This document shows positions 1 through 8,795 of a stretch of DNA of 42,668 nt, piece by piece; the first letter of the stretch is position 1, and each line of letters starts with the position of its first letter. Origin of the DNA: Clostridiales bacterium (GTDB lineage Bacteria > Bacillota > Clostridia > Peptostreptococcales > Anaerovoracaceae); NCBI GenBank assembly GCA_015058275.1, contig SVCQ01000019.1, positions 1 through 42,668 on the forward strand, in the 5' to 3' direction. Both the position numbers and the translations under genes were made by a program. Under the pieces are notes generated by a model, which was not told where the DNA came from, did not search any database, and worked only from the letters and a program-made list of their open reading frames with translations.

Positions 1-180
<180 letters not shown>

Positions 181-267
181 ATTCCAGTTTGTCGATGAAC
201 AGCAGGTGATTGAATGAGTGGTTGGATGGAAAGTGATGGCGTGCCGCCGTGCCGCTACGCTCCACCA

Positions 268-307
268 CAGTAAGTGAGTAGAATCAACAATTTCTGCTCA
301 TTTACTG
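268..307. other. Long hairpin between convergent genes
   Basis: Arms 268-283 and 292-307 pair over 16 positions with two G-T wobbles and a loop of about 8 bases. It sits between the convergent GNAT tail (ending 180) and the gene ending at 320. Neither side has a clear T-tract, so it may be a factor-assisted terminator or only an RNA structure. Confidence 0.4.
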
Positions 308-319
308 CTTTATAAACAA

Positions 320-1702
320 TCACCTCTGGTCCATTATGTCATAAAGCTTGTCCAGCATTTCCCTGTATCCCGGGGCCGGATCTATGTGCTTCCTGTCCGG
401 CTCAAAGCCTTTGAGGTCCTCCATTATGATGTAGTCGCCCGCTGTGCTTCCCGGCAGGCAGCCTGAGAATATGAAGCCTCTCTTTCTGAACTCTTCATAG
501 CATCCGATGCATCCCGGATCGTTCATGTTCAGATAATACAGTGTAGTTCTTACCGAATACATGCTCTCCTGTTCAGCGATCTCTTTAAGACGTTCTTCGA
601 GATCCGGTCCGATGGAGTTTATCATTACATCGAGAGTCTTTCCTGAAGGGAGCACCTCCCAGGAGACTGAAGACGTCTCACTGCGCAGTTCACCGCTTTC
701 CTCTATTCTGTATTTCATGCCCGTCTGTTCGAAGATATCCGTGATGAAATCCCTGCACTCATCAGGCAGATAAAGAACATGCTCTGATTCCGTGTCGAAT
801 ATGTGTACAGCGTAGGCCCACTGCCCTCTGTCGCTGTCACCGAAGTCTTTCTTCTGTTCCGCATACCATACGCCGTTGAAGTCGATCGCGCACGGTACGA
901 AACCGCAGTTGTTGAGTATCTTCTGAGTAGCCTGATGGACCAGATTAGGTCTGGAGAATATTCCCTTCTTGCCTGCGGTAGCTCCGGCCCTGAGGATGTC
1001 GTCGGTAAGTCTGCCGGCTGCTCCCAGACCGCGCGCAAACGGCTTTACCACCAGATTGCAGTGTTCTACAAGGTCCGGGAAAACATCCTGCTCTTCGAGA
1101 GCCACATGTCCCAATATCTGGCCGTGCTCATTTCTGCACATCATCGAAATATAGTTGCCGCTCATCAGGTTCTGCCTGAAATGCTCCACCTGGAAGATCT
1201 GCGGATGCAGATAGTCGTATCCGTATACGGCATAGATGCAGCGTATCGCCTCGATGATCTCCTCATCAGAGGTACCTGTCAGGAAGCAGCTGATATCTCT
1301 GTCCAGAAGTTCGACATTTTCTTTCAGCGGCTCTTCTTTTTCTGTATATTCATGATCAAAGCAGATCGTGATCCTTTGTCCCTGCGCGCCGAGCTGCTCA
1401 AGTGCGAACCGGTCGGCCAGTCCGTCCCGGAGCATTTTTTTCTGGTTTTCAGTCAGAACATACGGCACCCCCTTATCCGTGATGCTGATCCTGATCTCAC
1501 GCATGTTTTCTTCCATCCCGATCGTTATATGCGGATTCTGCTCATTCAGCGAATCCACTCTCTTTTCAAGCACTGTCTCGACCAGAAAACACAGCATATT
1601 GCATCTCTTCGCGGGCACTCCGTATTCCTTCGCGACCATGGATATATAGCGGGCTGTGCCCGGCAGCAGTCTTCTGTCATTCGATATTGCAAGCTGGATC
1701 AT
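320..1702 (-). CDS. ATPase-like (RsbW-type) domain fused to GNAT acetyltransferase
   Basis: A 460-residue protein of composite build. Residues 1 to about 112 resemble the HATPase fold of anti-sigma-factor kinases: a helix with LVETVLEKRV where the N-box would be, then ITDKGVPY, which resembles the DxGxP G1 box. Residues about 130-290 form a GNAT acetyltransferase domain with the acetyl-CoA loop VVKPFARGLGAAGRL and a closing NNCGFVPC segment. The last 150 residues again end in a GNAT-like pattern (CYEEFRKRGFIFSGCLPG), so a second, degenerate GNAT unit is possible. The start is supported by a GGAGG site about 6 bases upstream. The N-box asparagine seems absent, so ATP binding is uncertain. The substrate is unknown. 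No partner sigma factor or antagonist gene is adjacent. Confidence 0.6.
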   Translation of the reverse strand: MIQLAISNDRRLLPGTARYISMVAKEYGVPAKRCNMLCFLVETVLEKRVDSLNEQNPHITIGMEENMREIRISITDKGVPYVLTENQKKMLRDGLADRFALEQLGAQGQRITICFDHEYTEKEEPLKENVELLDRDISCFLTGTSDEEIIEAIRCIYAVYGYDYLHPQIFQVEHFRQNLMSGNYISMMCRNEHGQILGHVALEEQDVFPDLVEHCNLVVKPFARGLGAAGRLTDDILRAGATAGKKGIFSRPNLVHQATQKILNNCGFVPCAIDFNGVWYAEQKKDFGDSDRGQWAYAVHIFDTESEHVLYLPDECRDFITDIFEQTGMKYRIEESGELRSETSSVSWEVLPSGKTLDVMINSIGPDLEERLKEIAEQESMYSVRTTLYYLNMNDPGCIGCYEEFRKRGFIFSGCLPGSTAGDYIIMEDLKGFEPDRKHIDPAPGYREMLDKLYDIMDQR

Positions 1703-1933
1703 ATTTTTCCTCCGCTTTGGCTTGTTCAGGACTATTTCCCGATTATTCTACTACAAACACCCCTATAAAAACACTGCATCAATGTGTTGCGATATTTGGT
1801 GTACTGATCATGATATCACCCGCAGACATCATGTCTGCACAGTGTCGGATATGAAGATAAGGATTTCAAACATGCTGCCCGCTATTGTTATCGCGGTTAT
1901 TGCAGCGATCATCTGAGCCTGTGTGAGATATCA

Positions 1934-1967
1934 GAAAACGGGGCGATCCATTAACGGACCGCCCCGT
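1934..1967 (-). terminator. Rho-independent terminator after the 298-residue membrane protein gene
   Basis: Arms 1938-1945 (ACGGGGCG) and 1960-1967 (CGCCCCGT) pair perfectly, with further TCC/GGA pairing inside. On the minus strand the hairpin is followed by TTTT. It lies 12 bases beyond the stop of the gene ending at 1979. Confidence 0.85.
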
Positions 1968-1978
1968 ATATTTATGTC

Positions 1979-2875
1979 CTAGAGTTCCGCGTATCCTTCC
2001 TTGTCATCCTTGAAGCCTTTGTTAAGGACTATCTGGCCGTTGTCGGCTGCACTCGGAGCCGCTTCCTTGAGGTACATCTTGAACGGGTTCTTGATCTTGA
2101 CGAATTCTCTCAGCTGTTCATACAGGCGGGCAAGCATTTTCATATTGTGCTTGTTTTCGTCCTCTGCAGGCGGCTGATCCCCGCCTATATCCGTCGTTCC
2201 TCCAAGGAACTTTTCGGATCCCGCAGGCGTGATCTTGGTCTGATAGATCGTGAATCCCTCCGGGAAGGAATGCGAGGCCAGGTAGTAGGCCAGCTGCTTG
2301 GTATCGTAGTTCGAAAGGCGCCTGAATCCGCATTTGTTGTAATTGAAGACTTCTGGCCCGGTATTGTTATTGATCGTAACGGCTTCAAGCCCCGTCTCGA
2401 TGGAATGAGTCCTGTCAGCGTATACATTCGCAAGAACGGATCTGACGAAATCATTGTCGAATCTGTTATCGATATACGCCCTCTCGGTCTTATCCGGGAT
2501 CCACCTGTATCTTGCCGCAGTCAGTTTATCTATCGTCTCGTTCTTACTCATGGCGAGGAAGAAGAAAAACAGACCGATCAGAGCAAGCAGCGCGGCCCAT
2601 CCGAAATCGCCCGCACCGATGCCCTTTATCATTGCGCGGAAGCTGAAGGCACCGGCCGCCTTGAGGTTTTCGCTCATGATCTTTACCATATCCATAAATC
2701 CGTTATATGCGGCAAAGAATATGAGGCCCCCGATAAGGACATCCACCTTGCTGCGTACACCGAGATTCTTTATCCTGTCTACCTTGAGACGGTCGCGTTC
2801 ACGTTGGACCTGTTCCCACTTGTTTTCTTCCATGAGCTTGCTGATGGCAGCTGCTCTCTTTTTCTTTTTAGACAT
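1979..2875 (-). CDS. Hypothetical membrane protein, two predicted TM segments
   Basis: A 298-residue protein that I do not recognise. The N-terminus is very basic (MSKKKKRAAA) and continues as a charged helix up to about residue 45. Two hydrophobic segments follow, near residues 46-63 and 92-108 (GWAALLALIGLFFFFLAM). After these comes a soluble domain of about 180 residues that mentions no known catalytic motif. The layout suggests a small membrane anchor with a cytoplasmic C-terminal domain. GGAGG lies close upstream of the ATG, and both flanks carry terminators, so the gene is probably a single transcription unit. Confidence 0.7.
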   Translation of the reverse strand: MSKKKKRAAAISKLMEENKWEQVQRERDRLKVDRIKNLGVRSKVDVLIGGLIFFAAYNGFMDMVKIMSENLKAAGAFSFRAMIKGIGAGDFGWAALLALIGLFFFFLAMSKNETIDKLTAARYRWIPDKTERAYIDNRFDNDFVRSVLANVYADRTHSIETGLEAVTINNNTGPEVFNYNKCGFRRLSNYDTKQLAYYLASHSFPEGFTIYQTKITPAGSEKFLGGTTDIGGDQPPAEDENKHNMKMLARLYEQLREFVKIKNPFKMYLKEAAPSAADNGQIVLNKGFKDDKEGYAEL

Positions 2876-2935
2876 AGCTCCTCCCTCATCCGTTTTTTCT
2901 TATTATACACGACTTCAGCCATTCGATAAGAAAAT

Positions 2936-2958
2936 AAAAAAGGCCATTGGCCTTTTTT
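2936..2958 (-). terminator. Terminator after the condensation-type acyltransferase gene
   Basis: AAAAAAGGCC, an ATT loop, then GGCCTTTTTT. The stem is short but flanked by A and T runs, so it can work in both directions. It lies 20 bases beyond the stop of the gene ending at 2978. Confidence 0.75.
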
Positions 2959-2977
2959 GTGAACGATATTACCTATT

Positions 2978-4240
2978 TCAAAATGGCAGTTCTACTTCCG
3001 GGAGTATGACTCTGCCTGAATCCAGCAGATTGTATGACACATAGTTGTCATCGAGTTCCTCAAGGAACGAGCTCAGGTATCTGTCATCTTCAAACGGCTG
3101 TATGAAGCTCAGTATGAACCTGCCGTTCACGGCGGATATCTCTATGAGCGGTGTTTTACATATGCTGTTGGTGTGCAGTCTGAAGTCGCGTATAAAGCGC
3201 TCCGCATCCCCGAAGCAAGCCTTACCTACATAGCTGACGCCGGCTGTGAGTATACTGTCTGTCGCTGCAGACGCACTTATGGCGAACTCTCTTCTCTCAC
3301 GATCCGTGCCGAGGGCCAATATGTTTTCTGCAAGTGCCTTCTGGCCGGCAGCCTCAGCGAGGACCCTCTCCTCCATCGTCTGGGTGAACACCATACCTCT
3401 GTACGCCGTAGCCTGCTTTTCAAGCGGCCAACTTCTCATCACAGGCTTGTAGTCCAGCACCACACCTCCCACAAGAGACTGGCGGGCCATCGGAGCCCTG
3501 AGGAACGGGCGCATGTTGACCGCAAGCAGTATCCTGATGTCCTTAGTACATGCAGGGTGTATCTTTTCTATAGCGCGGCTGAGGAACAGCGCTGTCATGG
3601 TGCCCGGGCTTCCGTCGTTCTCCGAGTTGAAGCGCATGAATTCCTTTTCGTCTATCGCGATGTCCCACGACATATGGTGCTCGCTTAGCTCAATGCCGCT
3701 TTCCTCCGAAAGGCACAGCGCCGGTCCGATCTCTGCCGGTACCCGTGGCTTTACATCCGTGAGCCTTAGCAGGGGATCTTCCCATTCATCAGGACTAATC
3801 GTATCGCCGGAAAGCCTTATGCCTTCGGGCGACAGACTTACATCATATCTCAAGCTGCAGTAGTAATAGAGCAGCGTGCGCACTACCTCGTAGGCTCCCG
3901 CACCATCGGTAAGCGCGTGGCTGATATCGAAATTGATCCAGGCGTCGTTATACGAAAAGGCCATCAGATGTCTGTTGGCCTCATCCGATCCGAGCGCAGT
4001 TCCGTCTCTCGAGGCCGAGATCATTACCGGTCTGTCATTGGATGCCAGCACCCACTCACCGTCATTTTGCTTCAGTTCGACGCAAAAGTAAGGGTAGCGC
4101 TCAGCACATCTGTCCACTGCATAGCGAAGAGCTTCGGGATCCACTTCCCTTTTTAGACGGATACCTATCCTGATCACATTAGGATGTGTCTTAGTTGAAT
4201 TGTAAAGGCCCAATGCCTCCTGAGATATTTTATAGTTCAT
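2978..4240 (-). CDS. Stand-alone condensation-domain-like acyltransferase
   Basis: A 420-residue protein of the chloramphenicol-acetyltransferase/condensation superfamily. The key motif is DISHALTDGAGAYEV near residue 110, matching HxxxDG with the catalytic histidine, as in NRPS condensation domains, wax-ester synthases and alcohol acetyltransferases. A later LAVNMRPFL segment and the SYVGKACFGD region also resemble that superfamily. Length fits one full two-lobed domain with no carrier protein or adenylation domain attached. No NRPS, PKS or lipid genes are nearby, so the acyl donor and acceptor are unknown. Its promoter region may include the IS-derived sequence at about 4.3-4.5 kb. The Shine-Dalgarno site is weak (AGGTG about 13 bases before the ATG). 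Confidence 0.7.
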   Translation of the reverse strand: MNYKISQEALGLYNSTKTHPNVIRIGIRLKREVDPEALRYAVDRCAERYPYFCVELKQNDGEWVLASNDRPVMISASRDGTALGSDEANRHLMAFSYNDAWINFDISHALTDGAGAYEVVRTLLYYYCSLRYDVSLSPEGIRLSGDTISPDEWEDPLLRLTDVKPRVPAEIGPALCLSEESGIELSEHHMSWDIAIDEKEFMRFNSENDGSPGTMTALFLSRAIEKIHPACTKDIRILLAVNMRPFLRAPMARQSLVGGVVLDYKPVMRSWPLEKQATAYRGMVFTQTMEERVLAEAAGQKALAENILALGTDRERREFAISASAATDSILTAGVSYVGKACFGDAERFIRDFRLHTNSICKTPLIEISAVNGRFILSFIQPFEDDRYLSSFLEELDDNYVSYNLLDSGRVILPEVELPF

Positions 4241-4261
4241 CTTTATACATCACACCTTTTG

Positions 4262-4470
4262 CTACGATCCTCTCAGCAGATGTCACATTCATTTCAACCA
4301 GGAGCGAAGCTCCATCAAGCTCGCTTGGTTGGAGCGAGCGACGCCGTCAACAGACGACGGGAGCTTCAGCTCATGAGATCGTCAGTCGGGGATTGTGACC
4401 CGCCACTGACGATCGAATATGGAACCCGCCGCCTACTCCGTTGAGGCGGGGGACATCCGGCGTCTGTTAT
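4262..4470 (+). mobile_element. Probable IS200/IS605-type right-end remnant
   Basis: A non-coding stretch with three strong hairpins: 4319-4339 (GCTCGC/GCGAGC), 4377-4414 (GATCGTCAGT/ACTGACGATC, extended inside by CGGG/CCCG) and 4429-4449 (CCGCCT/AGGCGG), the last followed by GGGGGACATCC. That subterminal hairpin plus G-run resembles right ends of IS200/IS605 elements, where the TnpB omega RNA lies. A second copy of the same kind is at 41302-41335. A short frame ending in TGA at 4374-4376 could be the tail of a lost tnpB. No transposase remains. This accounts for most of the gap 4241-4480. Confidence 0.45.
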
Positions 4471-4480
4471 ATTAGCTCCT

Positions 4481-6037
4481 TCATTTCTCCAGCCCCTTTG
4501 ATGTAACTGCAAGCAGGCACTGTCCGGAATAGATATTCGTGGCTGTTACCACAAAATCCAGTATGGATGTGAGCGACAGTATGATCGCCAGATCGGATAC
4601 CGGAAGTCCCAGCTGGGCGAAGAGTATCGTGAAGCTCGCCGTCATGCCTCCCGGTACAGGCGGAGCCGCAGCCGAGAGTACGGTACATACGGCAATCGCC
4701 GTCACGAGCCACACCGCAGACACCTCCACTCCTCCGCTTTCGGCCACGCTTACGGCCGCAAACCAAAACAGCACCGCAACGCCCGGTTTGTACAGTATCT
4801 GTCCGAAAGGAACGCCGAAATTGGCAAGGCGCGGACTCACTCCCAGCTTGTCGGTGCAAGTTTTGATGTTATCGGCAAACGCCGCTGATGACGATGCCGT
4901 AGTGATCGATATGATGAATGTCGACAGGGTCCTCTTCCACAGATCCGGTGGCGATATCCTCATTCTGATACAGCAGACCACGGTATGGAAGGCCATCAGG
5001 AGCAGGCATCCCGCCAGAGCGCCCGCAAAGAACTTGCCTCCCGCGGCGAGCGAGGAGACCTCACTGGACGCCACGATATTGAACAGGCTTCCGAAGACGA
5101 AGAAAGGCACGAGCCCTGATATGAAGCTCATTATGCCGTTTACGATATAACCGAGCTGCTCGGAGAGATCCGCCACGGACTGCATGTCCTTGCCGGTCAC
5201 GAGCATGGTTATGCCGACTATTATGCCGACAAAAAGTATCTGCAGAGTATTGCCCCGCGAGAACGGCGTGAACAGATTGTCCGGTATTATGTCGAGCACC
5301 ATACGGTAAAGCTCCGAGAACTGACTGCCGCCCTGCGCCGATCCCGTCTTAAGGCTGTAAAACGGCAGACTTATAAGCGATATGACCAGCGTCGCAGCGC
5401 ACAGGAACACAAGAAATCTCACGCATATGTGCCTGCCCACCTCACTAAAGGTGGACACGTCTCCGATGCTGTATATGCCCCATACCACCGAAAGGAAGAT
5501 CATCGGGCCCGCGACGGCATTCAGAAATCCGAGGAATGTCTCCAGGAGCGGCGCTATTATGCTCTGCTGCAGTACCGTCGATATATCAGGAGGCAGCATC
5601 CTCGTGGCAAAGCCGAGGATGAGCGCCGCCGCGATAGCGGTGATGAGCTTCTGCCAGTCAGGCAGGCTCTTTTTTTCGGCGCTAAAGCTGATAACGTTGG
5701 CGCCCCGTTTATACTTCCATTTCGGAAGCTGCCCCATACGGGTAAGCGCGTTGCGCATGAACTGCTCTTCATCCGAGCCGTCATCTGACGAAGCAAGCGG
5801 ATCGAGCTGCTCTCCCGGCACGGTCAGGCGTATCCTGCACTTTGCAATGCCGCCGCTGTAATCCACAGTAAACTCAGCGTCGCTTCCAAAAGCGCTTTTG
5901 TATTGCAGCAATATCTCTTCCAGAGCCAGCCTGGTGCGCAGTCTCTCCGACCGTTCGGCCTTCTTACTCTCGAGATATGCATCAGCTTCGTTGCAGGCCG
6001 CATCTATATTAATTTCATTAAGTTTGACTCTGTCCAA
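4481..6037 (-). CDS. SDF-family cation symporter with N-terminal ATPase-like domain
   Basis: A 518-residue protein. Residues about 125-518 are a dicarboxylate/amino acid:cation symporter (SDF/GltP fold): many hydrophobic helices, the serine-rich hairpin SITTASSSAAFAD, and the last-helix pattern SILDFVVTATN. Residues 1-115 are an extra soluble domain with LRTRLALEEILLQY, similar to the N-box helix of HATPase domains. Compared with archaeal GltPh, NMDGT reads YKPGV, the substrate arginine (R397) reads valine, and D390 and D405 are also not aspartate, so a substrate other than an acidic amino acid and altered ion coupling are likely. It starts with TTG, with GGGAAAGGG upstream. It follows the oligopeptidase by 24 bases and is probably the last gene of that operon. 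Confidence 0.85.
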   Translation of the reverse strand: MDRVKLNEINIDAACNEADAYLESKKAERSERLRTRLALEEILLQYKSAFGSDAEFTVDYSGGIAKCRIRLTVPGEQLDPLASSDDGSDEEQFMRNALTRMGQLPKWKYKRGANVISFSAEKKSLPDWQKLITAIAAALILGFATRMLPPDISTVLQQSIIAPLLETFLGFLNAVAGPMIFLSVVWGIYSIGDVSTFSEVGRHICVRFLVFLCAATLVISLISLPFYSLKTGSAQGGSQFSELYRMVLDIIPDNLFTPFSRGNTLQILFVGIIVGITMLVTGKDMQSVADLSEQLGYIVNGIMSFISGLVPFFVFGSLFNIVASSEVSSLAAGGKFFAGALAGCLLLMAFHTVVCCIRMRISPPDLWKRTLSTFIISITTASSSAAFADNIKTCTDKLGVSPRLANFGVPFGQILYKPGVAVLFWFAAVSVAESGGVEVSAVWLVTAIAVCTVLSAAAPPVPGGMTASFTILFAQLGLPVSDLAIILSLTSILDFVVTATNIYSGQCLLAVTSKGLEK

Positions 6038-6061
6038 TTAGTTCCGCACCCTTTCCCTATT

Positions 6062-7750
6062 TTACCCTGCGAGCCAGCGCTCCGCCTTTGAGCAGACCCC
6101 TCTCAGTGTTGCCTCATCGAACGGGCTTCCGAGCCCGGCCTTTTCGAGCAGCTTTGTGAACACATCCGAGCCTCCCTGGCGGGTATATTTCATGTATTTG
6201 GCCCACGCAGCCTCCGGGTCCTCCTGTATCATCGCCCAGAATTCGAGAGCCACCGTCTGCGCCAGACAATAGTCAATATAGTAGAACGGTCTGATGTAGA
6301 TGTGGTGCTGTCTCTGCCAGCCCATGCCCTCCGAATAGAACGGTATCTCTCCGTCAAGTCTGAGCCAAGGCATGTATATGCCGAGAAGCCTCTTCCACTC
6401 CGAATGTCTCTCCGCCGGCGTCATCTCCGGATGCTCGTAGACGCTGTGCTGGAAGTGGTCGACCATCGTTCCGTAAGGTATGAACGTGATAGCTCCGGCC
6501 AGATGGCTGTTAAGGAACTTCTCCCTGTCCTTTCCGAAGAAATCTCCGGCGGCTTTCCATGCAAAGAATTCCATACTCATCGAGTGGACCTCGCAGCCCT
6601 CAAGACCCGGCCATATGGTCGAGGCCGGTACGCGCTGCCTGTTGACCCAGTCTGCAAAGGCATGCCCCGCCTCATGAGTCACGGTCTCGACATCGGATGT
6701 CGTGCCGTTGAAGTTTGCAAATATAAACGGCACCTTGTAATCGTATATTGTAGTGCAGTAGCCGCCTCCCTGCTTGCCCTCCTTGGCCAGCAGATCCATC
6801 AGCTCGCCCTCGAGCATCATGTTAAAGAACTCGCCTGTCTCAGGGGACAGCTCTTCATAGAATTTCCCGGCCGCCTTGAGTATGGCATCGGCATCGCCCG
6901 CAGGCTTCGCGTTGCCATCGCGGTACATGAGATTGGCATCAGCAAAGCTCATCGGATAAGGCACACCCGTCCTTTCGGCCTGCGCCCTCTTGATGGAGTC
7001 GGCGAGCGGCACGAGGTACTTGACGACTGCGTCGCGGAACTTCGCGATATCGCCTCTGTCATAGCAGTTGCGCTTCATGCGCAGGTATCCGAATTCAACA
7101 GCGTCCTTGAGGCCTAGTTTGAGGCTCATCTCATGGCGCAGATTGACCAACCTGTCATATATCTCATCCAGCTTGTCCTGATTGTCCTTATACCAGCTGC
7201 CCTCGGCGATCCAGGCCTCACGCCTCAGATCATCGTCAGCGTCGATCTTGAACTTGCCCATCTGAGCGATCGTATACGTGCTGCCCCTGAACGGGATCCT
7301 GGCGCTCGCCAGCAGCTTCTGGTACTCGGTGGTCAGGGAGTTCTCCTCCTGCATCAGCGGCACTATGGACGAGTCAAAGCTCTTCTCCTCTATCTCCGCG
7401 TCTGTAAATATGATCTCCCCGAACTCCTCCGACAGAGCCTTCCTGTGAGTCGAGGCCAGCAGTGCCACGGTCCACTCGTGGAAGGCCTCCTCAAGCTCAG
7501 GCGCCGCGCTGTCCCAGAACTTCGCTTCGGAGTCATAGAACTCGTCTCTCGTATCTATCGAGTGCCTGATGTTCGCGAGAGTCGCCATCGAATCGATGTG
7601 CTTTTCGAGCTCGTCCTTCTTTATGAAGAGTGCTCTGGCCTCATCGTAGGTGCCGGCCTCTCTGAATGCGGCGACGATCTCCGCGATCTCCTTTTTGATC
7701 TCGTCCGTGTCCGGACGCTCGTATTTCATTTCACTGAATTTTATCATCAT
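6062..7750 (-). CDS. M3 family oligoendopeptidase (PepF-type)
   Basis: A 562-residue cytoplasmic zinc metallopeptidase that cleaves short peptides. The zinc motif HEAGHAF (HExxH) lies near residue 354 and the third-ligand region has EGCEVHSMSMEFFAW, as in the M3 thimet/PepF family. The length fits the family. No signal peptide is seen. It starts 9 bases after the pyridoxamine kinase stop and ends 24 bases before the symporter gene, so the three are likely co-transcribed, which fits a role in recycling peptides to amino acids. The first two codons are both ATG; either may be used. Confidence 0.93.
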   Translation of the reverse strand: MMIKFSEMKYERPDTDEIKKEIAEIVAAFREAGTYDEARALFIKKDELEKHIDSMATLANIRHSIDTRDEFYDSEAKFWDSAAPELEEAFHEWTVALLASTHRKALSEEFGEIIFTDAEIEEKSFDSSIVPLMQEENSLTTEYQKLLASARIPFRGSTYTIAQMGKFKIDADDDLRREAWIAEGSWYKDNQDKLDEIYDRLVNLRHEMSLKLGLKDAVEFGYLRMKRNCYDRGDIAKFRDAVVKYLVPLADSIKRAQAERTGVPYPMSFADANLMYRDGNAKPAGDADAILKAAGKFYEELSPETGEFFNMMLEGELMDLLAKEGKQGGGYCTTIYDYKVPFIFANFNGTTSDVETVTHEAGHAFADWVNRQRVPASTIWPGLEGCEVHSMSMEFFAWKAAGDFFGKDREKFLNSHLAGAITFIPYGTMVDHFQHSVYEHPEMTPAERHSEWKRLLGIYMPWLRLDGEIPFYSEGMGWQRQHHIYIRPFYYIDYCLAQTVALEFWAMIQEDPEAAWAKYMKYTRQGGSDVFTKLLEKAGLGSPFDEATLRGVCSKAERWLAG

Positions 7751-7759
7751 CTGCCTCTG

Positions 7760-8584
7760 TTATCTCATCGTGATCAGGTCGCTGAGAGTGGTCTCGAAGT
7801 CCACTCCGTACCATGCATCCTTTGAATCTCTGAGTGTCACCTCAATGGTGTGCGCCGTATAGTCGGCCGCGATCCTCATCGCGTCCTTCCAGTCCATGCC
7901 CTTCATGATCTCGCCCACGGCAGTGCTGGAGAAGAGATCTCCCGTCCCGTGGAACATAGCGCCGACCTTATCGTTCTGGTAGGTGTAGAACTCGTCCTTG
8001 TCCTTGTCGTAGCCCATGATGCCTGTCTTGCCCTCGCTGAGCGACACGCCGGTCAGCACCGTGATCTTTGCGCCGAGCTTGACGAGCCTTGCAAGGAGCT
8101 CCTTTATATATGACTCATCGTACTCCTCGCGGTACTCTGTGTCCGTCATGATGCATGCCTCGGTGATATTCGGCACGATGATGTCGGCGTGCGAGCACAG
8201 CTCTGTATTCTTGCGCGCATAGTCCATGTCGAAGGCCGGGTAGAGCTTGCCGTTGTCGGCCATAACAGGATCGACAAATACGATGCCGTCCCTGCCAAAG
8301 GTATCGAAGAGCCTCTTCGTCATATCTATCTGATCGATGCTGCCGAGGTAACCCGTATATATCCCGTCAAATCTCACGTCCTCGTCTATCCACTTCTGTG
8401 TGATTGGCTCGATCTGATCAGACAGATCAAGCACTGTAAAGCTTTTGAACAGCGTGTGGTTAGATAGCAACGCCGTCGGCAGTATGACACACTCCGTGCC
8501 GAGCGCCGAGATCACAGGCAGCGCGATCGTTACCGAGCACTTGCCGAGACACGAAATATCCTGAACCGTAAGAATCCTCTTCAT
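7760..8584 (-). CDS. Pyridoxamine kinase (PfkB/ribokinase-like)
   Basis: A 274-residue kinase of the PdxK/PdxY family that phosphorylates vitamin B6 vitamers to feed pyridoxal phosphate. It opens with KRILTVQDISCLGKCS, typical of the Clostridial pyridoxamine kinases, has FVDPVMADNGKLY in the middle and the anion-hole/catalytic motif GTGDLFSS near residue 220. The length is normal. The start has AGGAGAT a few bases upstream. It is the first gene of a likely operon with the oligopeptidase and the symporter. It pairs logically with the ECF S component at 35.5 kb, if that imports a B6 vitamer. Confidence 0.92.
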   Translation of the reverse strand: MKRILTVQDISCLGKCSVTIALPVISALGTECVILPTALLSNHTLFKSFTVLDLSDQIEPITQKWIDEDVRFDGIYTGYLGSIDQIDMTKRLFDTFGRDGIVFVDPVMADNGKLYPAFDMDYARKNTELCSHADIIVPNITEACIMTDTEYREEYDESYIKELLARLVKLGAKITVLTGVSLSEGKTGIMGYDKDKDEFYTYQNDKVGAMFHGTGDLFSSTAVGEIMKGMDWKDAMRIAADYTAHTIEVTLRDSKDAWYGVDFETTLSDLITMR

Positions 8585-8795
8585 ATTATCATCTCCTGTC
8601 TTTATTATTGATCATCCTCATGTGCGAGGCTGCCCTGCAATCATAACACTTTTGAATGTGCATATAAAGAGCAGTCCTTCACGCAAAAGTCACTTAAAAA
8701 TCTTTTATGCGCTGTAATACTGCACGTACATAATGTTAAAATGGACCAGAAAAGGTTACAGATCGATTTATTATGCATGTAATCGGAGGATAATT

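Noticed and set aside
803-1768. A 321-codon plus-strand open frame
   Set aside because: It lies fully opposite the ATPase-GNAT gene, lacks a ribosome site and has a composition typical of a shadow frame; the minus-strand frame has recognisable domains.
8733-8795. An earlier start for the DUF3048 lipoprotein
   Set aside because: It would put 21 residues before the signal peptide and has no ribosome site; the ATG at 8796 has GGAGGA and a clean signal sequence.
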